Assembly (NCBI GenBank): GCA_963573385.1
Contig: CAUYLG010047116.1
Location: 95,353 to 159,352 of the forward strand
Length of the DNA stretch: 64,000 bases
Source of the DNA: Cacajao melanocephalus
Lineage: Eukaryota; Chordata; Mammalia; Primates; Pitheciidae
Reading direction: 5' to 3'
Shown: in pieces, positions 1 through 11,719 of the stretch
Numbering within the stretch: the first letter of the stretch is position 1
How the letters are laid out: each line of letters opens with the position of its first letter
Program-made: the position numbers and the translations under genes
Notes under the pieces: model-generated
Seen by the model: the letters and a program-made list of their open reading frames with translations, nothing else
Databases searched by the model: none
What the model was told of the DNA's origin: nothing

Positions 1-478
1 TTTTTTGCAGCACTATTCACAATAGCAAAGACATTGAATCAATCTAAATGCCCATCAATGATAGACTGCATAAAGAAAACATGGTACATATACAACATGG
101 AATATTATTCCACCGTAAAAAGAGCAAGATTGTGTTCTTTGCAGAAACATGATGGAATTGGATGCCATTATCCTTAGCAAACTAACATAGGAACAGAAAA
201 CTAAATAGGCATGTTATCACTTCTAAGTGGGAGCTAAATGATAAGAACACATGGACACAAAGAGGAAAACAATACACATTGGGGCCTATTGGAGGTTAGA
301 AGGTGGGAAGAAGGAGAGAATGAGGGAAAATAATCAATGGATACTCAGCTTAATACCTGGGTGATGAAATAGTCTGTATGACAAACCCCCATGACATATG
401 TTTTCCGGTGTAACAAATCTGCACATCCTGCACATGTACCCCTGAACTTAAAATAAAATTTAAAATAAACAAGTAAAT
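1..478 (+). mobile_element. L1 LINE, 3' end (cut by window edge)
   Basis: The sequence reads as the last part of L1 ORF2 (the 'cccatcaatgatagactg' block at about 52-69) followed by a primate-type L1 3' UTR with the usual 'cacatgtacccctgaac' end near 430-447 and an A-rich tail to about 478. The 5' part lies outside the window. It carries no intact reading frame. Confidence 0.93.
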
Positions 479-3085
479 AAAACAAGTAATTAAATGCCCA
501 GCATTCCAAAAAGAGCCAATTATATTATCTACTCATTGAAGCAATTACATAATAAGTTTAACTGTTGCTTTGTTTTATTATTTATTTTGTTTATATACTT
601 ATATTTATTGGGTTAATCTCTAAATGCAGTTTTCTTATATAGAGAAAAGTGTGTTATTGTCTACCCAAGGATTAATCAATGATGGTCTCACATAAGTAGA
701 CAAATATTTTAAAATTTAGATTATGGAGTGAGAAAATAACACAAAACATTTAGTGGAACCTTTTGCTCTGAAATATTGCTAGGGCTGTGAGAACATTCCC
801 CAATCCACTTCCATACATACTTCTGTTTAGAATGAACAAGGATGAATCACTGATGTTTGTTTTATGAGTGTTTAAAATTTTAAGACAGGAATGTTTGTTA
901 CAGGATATTTGGGCATAATACTAAACGCCTATTCAACAGTAATTGCTAAATAAATGAGGCTGGCACTAATGCTGAGGGAGGCTTCAAGTGAGCATAGAAG
1001 CGAATAGAACCAGAGATTGAATCTATATCTAAAATTTGAACGGTTTCACCTTATGTAAAGTTATTGTAAGTTTTTTACATCTTTGAAAAGATCAAAAAAA
1101 TGAAAGAAAAAACAGGGTAATAAGCACATAGGTTGCAGAATTCTTTGTGATTGTGAGTGGTAATGTAAGAGTCCCCCAGAATTGTTTTATTCAGAATTGA
1201 CTTTCAATAAATAAAACTTACATCTTCTTGGAAGTAGAATATTGTGATAAAATGAGGACTTCTAATTTCAATTCTAATATCTTTGTGACCTTGTATCAAA
1301 GTCACTTACTTCTCTGAGTCTTTATTCCTTTGCATTAAAAGAGAGAAATAATGCTTATACAGGCTTTGTGACCTTAGCGGTATAGCTTTGCCATTCTCAA
1401 TGGCAATTTTTCTAATCCTAAAATGAAAATGATTTTACTAAGTTTGATATATAATTGTGGCAATCAAATTCATAATGATCAATATATGATTATAATTTAA
1501 ATCATGTGTCTATACTTTTATATTGTATATGAACATATAATAATGTATATATGCAGTATTTAACTCAGCATTAAAAATTTATAAGTTCTTAGTAAATTTC
1601 TGTCTCATTCCCTTTTCTTTTTAGATGTAATTTTTACAAATAGTACCAGTATTTTCTAGTGTGAAAAAACTGGAGAGTGTGATGACGCATACATTTTTTT
1701 TGAGTCAAATTTTGAGATAGAAAGTTATGTTGAATTTCAAGGAATCTCCCAAAGTTGTTTCAATCCCCTGGAATTTCAGTAATAACATGTCATGAAAAAT
1801 ACATAAATTTGTCTGCAATGGTTTGTATGCCTGCAAACATATCTCTAGATAACATTTAGATAGATAGATTTTGATGTGGAAAGTGATAGGAGAGGAGAAT
1901 TTGAGGAATAAAGTTTGTATAAAGTAATATTTCTACACTTTCAGATTGGAGTTCTGTCTGCCAATGGCAGGGATGCTTGTTTATTTTTAGCACTTTGCTT
2001 TATATTGGACTGTCAAATTCAAAGTGAGATTTTTTTCTTCAAACACTTCTTAGTAATGAAATGAGAAATCATCTTATAAAACAATTAGAACCACTAAACT
2101 TGATATCCTAGCCAACCCAAAAGAGATAATTTCACATTGGCTTTCAGGATAAGCATAGCTAAAGATCACTCTGTTTAAAGTATCTTCATTACTGTTAATT
2201 TTCTTAATCCAATCTCAGGGCAAGACAGTTGCAATGAAGTCACATTTTTACAATGCAGTAAATTGATCAGCTGCTGAATCTTATTAGAGGAATAAAACTG
2301 AGTTATTTGTTCTGTATTATACCATAACATGAGTGAACAATTTCCTAGATTTTTATAGAATTTTACAATACAACACCAAGAATAAAGTGCTCTAGGTCTT
2401 ACTTTTAAGTGTTCAGTGAAGAGAATAGTTTGCTCTCTGTATGATTTTTAAATTTATAATTGCCTATTATTATTTATGGCTGCTTAATATATCCTCTTAA
2501 CATCTTCAACAGAGAAGCAAAATAAAAACTGAAAACGTTTTTAAAAGTAGTCTGCTTGAGAAGTTAAATGAGGTTGGTGGACAAGAGTCACAAAGGTCTA
2601 ATAGTGTTGCTTAATGATGGTGATAAAGCCATCATAAATACTGTAGAAAAGCCCATATAAATGCAAAGTAGTAGTTACAGTGGTGACAGGAGAAAAACTG
2701 AATATACCTTTTAAAGTTTTTATGTTTGACTTCTTTGTTCTTACCCGACTTGACAATGTTACAACATCGCAATATCGGGTTCTCTTTAGCCCTATTGACA
2801 TCAATGCCTCTGTGTATTTATGCTTATATGGCACACGGTTAATGGAAGTTATGCCACAACTACTCTGCTGTTAACATTGAGATCTTTGGAGACTGTGTGA
2901 ACACCTTTTAACCCTGAATTGTTTTTTGTTTCTTAAAATAATAAAAATATTTGGAAGTAAAAATAGGATTGATGTCACTGCTGTTCCAGTCTCCAGTTCC
3001 CTGTTACCACCTCAATGTTGCAAAATGCTGAGAACGCAGTCGAGATAGAGAAGGTGTGGAGTTTCCATTGACTGATGGAAAAAGG
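479..3085. other. Unassigned AT-rich DNA, no gene seen
   Basis: I recognise no gene or repeat family here. A short TAGA run sits at 1856-1869. Open frames of 60-80 codons (for example 2680-2874 and the antisense 2598-2834) have no recognisable domain and are at the length expected by chance in AT-rich DNA. Confidence 0.6.
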
Positions 3086-4312
3086 AATGACCTTATGGAT
3101 AAAGGCTTAAACATAAGGCCTTACACCATAAAAACCCTAGAAGAAAACCTAGGCAACACCATTCAGGACATAGGCATAGGTAAGGACTTCATGACTAAAA
3201 CACCAAAAGCATTGGAAACAAAAGCCAAAGTAGACAAATAGGATCTAAATAAACTCCAGAGCTTCTGTACAGCAAAAGAAGTAATCATTAGAGTGAGCTG
3301 GCAACCAACAGAATGTGAAAAAATTTTTGCAACTTATCCATCTGACAAATGGCTAATATCCAGAATCTACAAAGAACTAAAACAGATTTACAAGAAAACA
3401 AACAAACAAACTCGTTCAAAAGTGGGTGAAGGATATGAACAGTTTTCAAAAGAAGACATATATGAAGCCAACAAACATATGAAAAAATGTTCATCATCAC
3501 TGGTCATTGGAGAAATGCAAATCAAAACTACATTGAGATACCATCTCATGCCAGTTAGAATGGCAATCATCAAAAAATCTGGAGACAACAGATGCCGGAG
3601 AGGATATAGAGAAATAGGAACACTTTTACACTGTTGGTGGGAGTGTAAATTAATTCAACCATTATGGAAGACAGTGCGGTGATTCCTCAAGGATCTAGAA
3701 ATAGAAATTCCATTTGATTCAACAATCCCATTACTAGGTATGTATCCAAAGGATTAGAAATCATTCTATTATAAAGACACATGCACACATATGTTCATTT
3801 TGGCACTGTTTACAATAGCAAAGACCTTGAACCAACCCAAATGCCCATCAGTGATAGACTGGACAAGGAAAATGTGGCACATATACACCGTGGAATACTA
3901 TGATGTATATATACCATGGAATACTATGCAGCCATAAAAAAGTTTATGTCCTTTGTAGGGATATGGATGAATCTGGATACCATCATTCTCAGCAAACTGA
4001 CACAAGAACAAAAAAACAAACACAGCATGTTCTCACTCACAGGTGGGTGTTGAACAATGAGAACATGTGGACACGGGGAGGGGAGTATCACACTCTGGGG
4101 TCTGTTGTGGGGAAATAGGGGAAGGACAGCGGGGGATAGGAAGGTTGGGGAGAGATAACATGGGGAGAAATGCCAGATATAGGTGATGGGGGGATGGAGG
4201 CAGCAAACCACATTGCCATGTATGTAACTATGCAACAATCCTGCATGTTTTGCACATGCACCCCAGAATCTAAAGTGCAATAAATGTAAAAAAATTTTTT
4301 TAAACCCAAGAT
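3086..4312 (+). mobile_element. L1 LINE, 5'-truncated 3' fragment with ORF2 C-terminus
   Basis: The copy begins inside the C-terminal third of ORF2 and runs through the 3' UTR to an A-rich tail near 4280-4312. Frame 3056-3682 encodes recognisable ORF2 C-terminal sequence, but it is interrupted by an in-frame TAG at 3239-3241 and ends at TGA 3680-3682, well before the normal ORF2 end. A 26-bp tandem duplication (3881-3928) adds a second 'tggaatactatg' block. The 3' UTR has the G-rich tract typical of L1 (4097-4135). Confidence 0.93.
3293..3682 (+). pseudogene. L1 ORF2 C-terminal remnant
   Basis: This is a 129-codon open piece of the L1 ORF2 region downstream of the reverse transcriptase domain. 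It contains the conserved '[17 protein letters not shown]' stretch of the cysteine-rich C-terminal region. The upstream reading in the same frame (3056-3241) is also ORF2 but is closed by a stop. There is no start-codon context of its own, so it is a fossil of the LINE and not a gene. Confidence 0.88.
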
Positions 4313-4470
4313 TTAAAAAAAATACTTAATCTCCTAAATTTTAGATACTAAAAATATTTTTTGTTGTTTTTTTAAAAGATGAAAGATAGAACAACTAATT
4401 TTATGAGTTTACTTATAACCAACTTCAATAGAATTAATTTTCTTTGCACTTATTAAAATATGACACTGAC

Positions 4471-4707
4471 TTAGAGGGGTGAGGCAGGAGGATTGCTTGA
4501 GGCCAGGAGTTTGGGACCAGCCTGGCCAATGTAGCAAGATGCCACATCTTAAAGAGAAAAAATAAATTAGGTGGGCATGGCGGTACACACATGTAGTCCT
4601 AGCTACTTAGGAGGCTGAGGCAGGATAATCACTTGAGTTTAGGAGTTTGAGGCTGCTGTGAGCTATGATCACACTACTGCCTGGTAATCTCAAAAAATTT
4701 AAAAAAG
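4471..4707 (+). mobile_element. Alu SINE, old, decayed
   Basis: Alu-type left monomer ('ggccaggagtttgggacc'), A-rich linker near 4555-4570, and right monomer ending 'agctatgatcacactactgc', then a degraded A-rich tail. The first 30 or so bases of a normal Alu are missing. The divergence suggests an old AluJ-like copy; the subfamily is not assigned. Confidence 0.88.
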
Positions 4708-6187
4708 ACACTTAAAGTTCCAATTTCTATCAGTATTTATGTTCTCAGACTGGGTTAATAGTCTAGCTATATAGCATGATACAGTCATTTCTTTAATTAT
4801 AGTTTATTACAATGATTTTCCTCCTTTTTATCTGGCCCCTTCATATTCTTTAAAATAATTACACTTCCAATGGAGAAATAACCTCTGATTTTTGTTGCAA
4901 TAACTGAGAAGGTCATAAAAAGGTGTAGAGATTATGGCTATTATTTAAATTAGTAGCAATTTATACTACTTGATATAAAGGACTAAGTTGTTTTTCTTTG
5001 GCTATGAATGTACTGCCATGTTCTCCAGATTTAAAAACTGCAGATCACAGAGCAATGGACATCCATGTTACTTCCTGATTTTGCCTACAAGGTAGAAATT
5101 AAAAAGAATCCAAAGTGGGGAATATACTTCTCAAATGATTAGTACTGCTTCTTTGGTTCCAACTGGGATGATTTTGCTTATTATTGGCAAATAAGCATAA
5201 GAGATGTGCTGGATACTGAGCAAACCTGAGACCCTAGAGATGTCAAAATGACACTAGTATATACGGTCATTTGTTACCCTTCAAAAATAAGATCAGCAGA
5301 CATTTCCACATGCCAGTCAGTCAAAATTATGTGTTTTATAACCTCTGACTTTAGCACATTGGGTAGTGGGTAAGATCACCACGGATGCTCTACAACTAAA
5401 TGTGTGTCCTGGACTACGCATGTGGTTTTCACATTAGTTGTAGCTTTCTCAACTGATAATGTACTTTTCAGCATACTGTGAGACTCTCAATTTTTAACTT
5501 TTGATTTTTGACAACTGTTCACCCAACACTCATTCAGGGAAAATAACGTCATGCTCTTTCAGAATATTCTTATTTTTTTCAAAATGGTTTAGATGATTTT
5601 ATGTCAGTAAATCTCTGTGAAGTGTGCCTTCTCCAAAGCCATTGTTTAAAGCTACTTGTTTTGATACTGTCATGAGAAAGGCTGTAAGTAACCCATAGAA
5701 AAAGCAGGCAAAGCACAGTGAATCAGAGGCTAAGGCATCCAACAACAAAGAAAATCACAACAATACGATATGAGGGAAAGAAGCTGGTCATCTTTAGCAA
5801 TGTATTATTTACTGCCATCCCTATTTCTGTATCTTGTAACTGTCTGTCCCAAATGCTGATTGTCACCTTGCAATGGTTCTATTGTAGATGGATTTTCATG
5901 ACACTACACTCCTGCAGCTTTCGTCATATTCATGGAATTGTCACATTTGAACTTTTTCTTGTTACCAAAAAATAAAATTTCACAACAATGCAGGCTATAA
6001 TCTTTCTTAAAACTAGGCGTAACCTGATAGAACAAGGTGCTCTGGTTAGAAAACCTGAAATTATCTGAAGCAAATATGTTCTTTCCTTTCTGTAGCCACC
6101 AGAGATGATTCCATTATTTTTTTCTAAACAATTTGTGGATTTTCCAGGGATTCTTCATATTTTCAACAGAGATTCTCAATCATTTAT
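4708..6187. other. Unassigned DNA, no gene seen
   Basis: I recognise no coding region or repeat family. The open frame at 5718-5975 (85 codons) lacks a recognisable domain. Confidence 0.55.
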
Positions 6188-6547
6188 TGATATGCTTTGG
6201 CTGTGTTCCCACCCAAATGTCCTCTTCAATTGTAGCTCCCTTAATTCCCCCATGTTGTTGGAGGGACCTAGTGGAAGGTCATTGAATCACGGGGATGGTT
6301 TTCTCCATACTGTTCCTGTGGTAGTGAATAAGTCTCATGAGATCTGATGGTTTCATAAGGAGAAACCCCTTTCGCTTGGCTCTCGTTCTCTCTTGCCACC
6401 ACCATGGAGACATGTCTTTCACCTTCTGCCATGACTGTGAGGCCACTCCAGCCATGTGGAACTGCGAGTCCATCAAACCTTTTTAGTTTGTAAACTGCCC
6501 AGTCTTGAGTGTGTCTTTATTAGCAGTGTGAAAATGAACTAATACAT
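6188..6547 (+). mobile_element. MaLR LTR (MST/THE1 type)
   Basis: It starts with the MaLR terminus 'tgatatgctttggctgtg' and ends '...gaactaataca'. It carries the characteristic inner blocks 'gaataagtctcatgagatc', 'gatggtttcataagg' and 'ccatgtggaactgcgagtcc', and an AATAAG-free 3' part. About 360 bp is close to full length for this LTR class. It lies directly upstream of MaLR internal sequence in the same orientation. No clear 5-bp target duplication is visible. Confidence 0.9.
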
Positions 6548-7025
6548 CTACTCTATGTGTTTTGTTATAGGAGTCTGAAAAGACAAAATATGAGAAATTA
6601 ATGCTGGGAATGGAAGGCGGCTATACCCAAAAATGTGGGAATGGCTTTGTAACTGAGTGGTGGATAGAGGCTGAAAGAGATTTGAGGTATATACTAAAAA
6701 GCCTACATTGCTGGGAACAGTTTTTTAAGGCAATTCTCATGAGAGTTAAGGGGGAAGTTGTAGAAAAAACCTCAATTTTCGATAATACCTTAGTAATTTT
6801 GAACAGAGTGTTGGTAGAAATATGAATTGAAAAGTTCAGCCAGAGGAGATCTCAGACAGATAGGAAGAAGTTGTCATTGGAACCTGAATCTTTATGATAA
6901 AGTGACAAATAAATTGTTTGAATTGTGTCTGTGACCTAGCGTTTGTGAAAGGTAGAACTTGAGAGCCATGAAACTGGATAGTTAGCTGAGAAAATATCTA
7001 AACAAAATGTTAAAGGTGAAGCTTG
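6548..7025 (+). mobile_element. MaLR internal region fragment
   Basis: Matches the non-coding-like internal part of MST/MLT1 elements: 'ggctttgtaactgagtgg', 'tggatagaggctgaaaga', 'ttgaacagagtgttggtaga', and a block ending 'gttagctgagaaaatatc'. It joins the upstream LTR to the downstream MLT1 LTR. The 74-codon frame at 6601-6825 lies inside it and has no recognisable protein similarity. Confidence 0.75.
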
Positions 7026-7029
7026 GCTT

Positions 7030-7377
7030 CTGCAATGGTGTGAAAATTTGTCTCCCTCCAAAATTCACGTTCACATCTAATTCACATTGTGGTAATATTG
7101 AGACATGGCACATTTAGGAGGTGATTGGGTGTCATTGGCCCCATCCTCATAAATAGAATCAGTGCCCTTATAGAAAAAGATTTGAAAGAGACTCCCTCTA
7201 CTTCTGTCATGTTAGGATGCAATAAGAAAGAATTATATTGAAGCAAACAAACCCTCACTAGACAGAAATTCTGTGGATGCTTTAGTCTTCTTAGCCTCCA
7301 GAATTGTGAGCCATAAATTTCTGTTGTTTATAGATTGCCCAGTGGATTTTGTTATAGCAGCCCAAAAAACTAAGACA
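7030..7377 (+). mobile_element. MLT1-type MaLR LTR
   Basis: Starts 'tgcaatggtgtgaaaatttg' followed by 'tctccctccaaaattca', and ends 'gttatagcagccc' plus 'actaagaca', the hallmark ends of MLT1 LTRs. It contains 'tagaatcagtgcccttata' and 'cctccagaattgtgag'. It follows MaLR internal sequence, so it may be the 3' LTR of the same old provirus. Confidence 0.85.
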
Positions 7378-7399
7378 ACTTCTCCTTGCTGGTCATAGT

Positions 7400-7519
7400 A
7401 AAATGTTAAAAGACACAGCATAAAGACAGCCATCCATGAACCAGGAAACACCCTCACCAAACACCACACCTGTTGGCCCATGGATCTCAAACGTCCTAGC
7501 CTCAAGAAATGTGAGAAAT
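7400..7519 (+). mobile_element. Second MLT1-type LTR, 3' half, first part
   Basis: Reads 'gacacagcataaagacagcc', then 'ctcaccaaacacc', 'cctagcctcaagaaatgtg', the middle part of an MLT1 LTR. It breaks off at 'agaaat' (7514-7519) and resumes at 7731, so a 210-bp block has been inserted into it. Confidence 0.75.
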
Positions 7520-7729
7520 TCCTTCCTGTCTCCATTGTTAAGCACAATTATTGGCATAAAAAAGGTTTTTAATATCCATTTTTAGACTGCATTCTAGCCT
7601 GGGCAATAGAACAAGAATCCCGTTCTCTCTTTCTTTCTCTTCCTCTTTCTTTCTCTCTTATGTTCTTTTTTTCTTCTTTCTTTCACTCTTTCTTTCTTTC
7701 CTCTCTTTTTCTTTCTTTCAAAAAAAAAA
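7520..7729 (+). mobile_element. Insertion into MLT1: Alu 3' end plus pyrimidine tract
   Basis: The block has about 64 bp of unassigned sequence, the 3' end of an Alu right monomer ('actgcattctagcctggg' near 7587), a (TTTC)-rich pyrimidine tract at 7623-7719, and a run of A at 7720-7730. A 6-bp repeat 'agaaat' flanks it (7514-7519 and 7730-7735), consistent with a small retrotransposed insertion with an A tail. Confidence 0.6.
7623..7719 (+). repeat. TTTC/CT-rich simple repeat
   Basis: Nearly uninterrupted pyrimidine tract on the + strand with repeated 'tttctttc' units, probably grown from the 'gtctc' end of an Alu. It is followed directly by 11 A. Confidence 0.9.
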
Positions 7730-7730
7730 A

Positions 7731-7806
7731 GAAATAAATTTCTGTTGTTTATAAGCCATCCAATCTGTAGTATTTTTGATGTAACAGCATGAATAGACTA
7801 AGACAA
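7731..7806 (+). mobile_element. Second MLT1-type LTR, 3' half, second part
   Basis: Continues the MLT1 interrupted at 7519: 'gaaataaatttctgttg', 'ccatccaatctgtagtat', and an end 'gaatagactaagaca'. Together the two pieces make the 3' half of one MLT1 LTR. Confidence 0.78.
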
Positions 7807-8078
7807 ATAGCTATTGACACTTCGATGCATTTTTAAATTTATGAAATTAGATATTGATGCTATTAGCTAAGGATTCTGCACATTTTCAACACAGAGAGAA
7901 TCTTAATTTCATAATTATGTGTTCCACTTCTTTACAGTCATTGACCTTTCAGTGTTCATTTGAGAAAAAATGATAAATCTAATATGAATCCAGTGATCAT
8001 TTTGAATACATTTGCATTTTATTATATTCATTTGAAAAATATGAGATCCAAAGCATACTATTTGTTCTACATATAGTC

Positions 8079-8081
<3 letters not shown>

Positions 8082-8132
<51 letters not shown>
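8082..8132. repeat. (CA)n microsatellite
   Basis: 51 bp of perfect alternating AC/CA (about 25 units), the longest CA run in the window. It is likely to vary in length between individuals. Confidence 0.98.
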
Positions 8133-8135
<3 letters not shown>

Positions 8136-8309
8136 GGTTTCATAGACCCTTACAGCAGCTTTCACCCCGCTCTGTGATTCTATGCTTCAGCAATATGAAA
8201 ATAGCTCATTCTTTTTAACCAGCAGATGAAGCCACCTCTTTCTCCCTGTTTTTTTTTTTCTTTTTGTCTCTCTCATTCTCTTCCTCTCTTTTTCTCCATC
8301 TCCTATATG

Positions 8310-8335
8310 CACACACACACACACACACACACACA
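8310..8335. repeat. (CA)n microsatellite, short
   Basis: 26 bp of alternating CA followed by an imperfect 'gaccacacacagaca' extension. A pyrimidine-rich stretch precedes it (8249-8303). Confidence 0.95.
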
Positions 8336-8445
8336 GACCACACACAGACATGAAACTTCCCATATCTTTGGTTGGCCAATCCTAGTATTTTGAGTCACAA
8401 CTTCAGATAAGTTTCTGCAGGAATTCCTTTCTTCACAACTGAATT

Positions 8446-8486
8446 TTGTACCTCCTCTAAGCAATGTTTGTACCTCCTCTAAGCAA
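8446..8486 (+). repeat. Tandem duplication, 19-bp unit
   Basis: The 19-bp unit 'ttgtacctcctctaagcaa' occurs at 8446-8464 and again exactly at 8468-8486, separated by 3 bp (period 22). Confidence 0.97.
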
Positions 8487-9407
8487 CTGTGTTTTTATCT
8501 GCTTTTTACCAAAAGATAAGCAACCCAATGTTAAAGCTTTATCTACACAATGGTATTGTGTTCATAATATGTGTTAAATGAACTAATAAATGAATAAACT
8601 TTTCTCTCAACTGTCAAAATCTGTAGGCTCTGAGGTACTGCTATAACTTAATAAATGTACTTATAGCTTGGAATTGATAAAAGGAAGTTCTCCCCTTCCC
8701 ATATTCCTAATTTTCAAGCTATTCATAAAAATAATTTTAAACATCTGTCATCTTGCACGTCTCTAACAATATCTTCCTTCAAAATATTGTTTTCTTTTTT
8801 TGCAACTTATATTTCTTAGTAAAAATTGACAGTATAGTACACTTTCTTCCTTTTTTCAGCAATAGTAATAAATAAATGTTTGCTAAGTTATTCATGTAAG
8901 AGAGTGTATTATGCAGCCATGGAAACATTAAGTTAACTGTTTTCCCAAACACCACACTTTAACTCACCAAGCTTACCTAAAATCCAGAAATTAGCATGTA
9001 GAGTTTACTTTATATATTTAAATTAATTCTAGAGGAAAGTGTATTCATTTATTCATCTGAATATAAATGACATCCAATCACAAAAACTTGTACCCAGAGA
9101 AGCCAGAGAAATCTGACAAAATAATACATTTTCATTTTTTTGTTTATTTTATTTTTTACATATTTACTAGACTACAGTTAATGTTGTAATGGTCCATTAG
9201 TTTTCATCACCTTATTTAATATTTTCTTGGAAGAAATAATAAAAGCACTCCACAAAGTTTATTACATAAGGCTCATTTCCTCATATATTATATTACCTCT
9301 AATATACCATCAAAGCAACTGCTTTTTTGAATTTTTTTTGAAGTTGTTATTCAGAGGATGAAGATTATGCGAGTTTTCCTCATGTAAAGTAATGATTTTC
9401 TAATAAA

Positions 9408-9478
9408 CTGGGCATGAGCCCAGGATTTGAGTCCAGCTTTGTATGACATAGTGAGATCCTGTTTCAAAAATACTACTA
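9408..9478 (+). mobile_element. Alu/FLAM left-arm fragment
   Basis: 'gagcccaggatttgagtcc' followed by 'gacatagtgagatcctg' resembles the middle of an Alu left monomer. It is short and diverged. Confidence 0.55.
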
Positions 9479-10273
9479 CCAATAATTTTCTAGGTGAAAC
9501 TTCACAAAAACCTTCATATATGTATTATAGAATATATTTTATATGTTAAAATGTTCCATCAAAACAATTTCAAATTTAATTTTCATTAAGGGCCAAATCT
9601 TGATATTGAGCATATTAATTATGGTGTAATTAAATGTCAACAAAGAAAATTAAAACTACCTTATTCAATATATCTGTGCTCTGATTAAACTACTGTAAAG
9701 GAAATATTCAAGTTTAAAAAAGAGCTTAAGCTTGCTACGTGTATTTTTACCTTCACGTTTAGAAAGATATTTGGAAACTAATGCAACTAAATTGTATTTC
9801 AATTATTATTACTTTCCTCATGCTATGATTCTAAATGAGTTCAAAATACGCAGATTTGAAAACGATTATCCCAGTGGCAAAGAAAGTCAACATCTTTTTT
9901 CCTCGAGGATCCAAGTCCAACTCCTACTAATAAGACTCAAAATTATATCAAATATTCAACATGCATGCTAAAGTGATTGGTATGAAGTGTAGTCTTATAG
10001 TGTTTTTATATTGAAAAAATGTACAGTTTTCTGTGTATGAAGTTAATTATTTTCACAGAGTGCTGCTTTTCTCAAAAGACTCTATCCACCTCAAAATCCT
10101 CAAATGTTTTAAAATTAATAAATAAAATCTCACTTGAATTGTAACTAATGTTAGAACTCGTTGCATGCTTTATAATTTGCTACCATTCTTGATTTTGTTT
10201 TGTAGATAGATTTGAATATCTATTAAACAGTGATAATTTTAAGATAATGATTTTTATACATCTAAATGTCTTA

Positions 10274-10600
10274 AGTTGGGCACAGTGGCTCACGCCTGTA
10301 ATCCCAGCACTTTGGGAGGCCGAAGTGTGTGGATCACTTAAAATCAGGAGTTCGACGCCAGCCTGGCCAACATGTGAATCCCTGTCTCTACTAAAAATAC
10401 AAAAATTAGCAGGGGCGGGGCAGTGCAGGTGGCATGTTGCTGTAGTCCCAGTTATTGGGGAGGCTGAGGCAGGAGAATCACTCCAACCTAGGAGGTCGAG
10501 GTTTCAGTGAGCTGAGATCATGCCACTTCATTCCAGCCTGGGCAACAGAGCAAGACTCTGTCTCAAAAAAAAAAAGAAACAGAAAAAGAAAAAAAGAAGA
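10274..10600 (+). mobile_element. Alu SINE
   Basis: Complete dimer: 5' end 'agttgggcacagtggctca', linker 'actaaaaatacaaaaatt', right monomer and an A-rich tail with G interruptions. The target-site duplication 'atgtctta' lies at 10266-10273 and 10602-10609. The 87-codon frame 10247-10510 is a translated Alu and not a gene. Confidence 0.97.
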
Positions 10601-11719
10601 GATGTCTTAAAGGCAGATGCTCACGTGTTTCATTTCAACTTTATTATAGCATGCTAACTAACTTTAAACATTTTAATTCCAAGGACATTTTCTTTTCCAT
10701 GCCTTGACCCTACCTGGCCATCAGGTTTGCAAGTAAATGAAACTGAAGGCAGAAATCTTGTATGTGGTGCTCAAGCAAAAACAATCCAGGTACGTGTTTA
10801 TTGTGGGAAGGACTGACTAAATATTTGGACTTAGAACTCCTGCATTTTGATCTGTTCCCTGCTGTAAATAAAATAATTGATAAATCTTTGAATACTCCTT
10901 ACCTCACGTTCTTGAGGCTTCATCTGCCAATTCAACTTAAACTTCTTGGATCAATAATTGTAGATATTGCAATAAAACTGGATTTTTAAAATTTTTTGTT
11001 TATACACTCCTGTAGGTATCTCTTTTTCATTACTTTTAATGTAGAAGAAAAACAAATTAGCAAGGAGAGTTGAATTAATAGAAATTTATACATTCAAATT
11101 TTAGCTGAGATGTGAAATAGAAACTTTAAGTTTATTCAGGGTGATATATTAATGTGATTTTTTAAACAGACACTTTCAAAGAAATATACTTGCTGATTAT
11201 ATCAGTGACTGAATAAGAAAATTCATGTTTTTATACAAAAAAATGATAAATTGATTACCAACATTTATAATACAATATTCCAAATGTGTAACAATTTATG
11301 TGTAATAAGACACAAAATCACATTCTAACTCCTATTTTTTTCCTCATGTCATAATTTTTTTTTTTGGTCACATTTACTTTGGAACTTTTTGTTAAAGAAA
11401 TAAAACAATATAGATCAACCTGAGCTTATTCCCCTGTTTATTTTTCTCCAATTTCATTTGCGTCTGTCCTCTCCTCCATCTCCCCTAAGAGGTACTAATA
11501 TTATGAATTTGGTAGTCTTCCCCTCAGTGATAATTCATTTGCATGTGTAAGTAACATTTAATATTGTTTTACATGTTTTTGAACTTTTACAAATCATCTC
11601 TATCTGATTATGTTGTTGAGCTACTGTCCTGTTTGTGCAACTTTAACCTCTGGGTTCTGGTTTATTCCTGTTAATATATGTATCTCTAGTTACTTAAATT
11701 GTAATAAAATATTCTATTT
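10601..11719. other. Unassigned AT-rich DNA, no gene seen
   Basis: No gene or repeat is recognised. The 75-codon frame at 10762-10989 has no recognisable domain and no visible splice or poly-A context that would make it convincing. Confidence 0.55.

Larger units (their letters stand above)
7807..10273. other. Unassigned DNA with CA repeats, no gene seen
   Basis: Apart from the two CA repeats, the 22-bp-period duplication and the Alu scrap listed separately, I recognise nothing. The 72-codon antisense frame at 7915-8133 is mostly translated CA repeat. The 79-codon frame at 9732-9971 has no recognisable domain. Confidence 0.55.

Noticed and set aside
8082..8335. Regular CA repeats considered as a CRISPR-like or structured array
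   Set aside because: They are simple dinucleotide microsatellites without spacers.
10247..10510. 87-codon open frame
   Set aside because: It is a translated Alu; the reading follows the SINE body.
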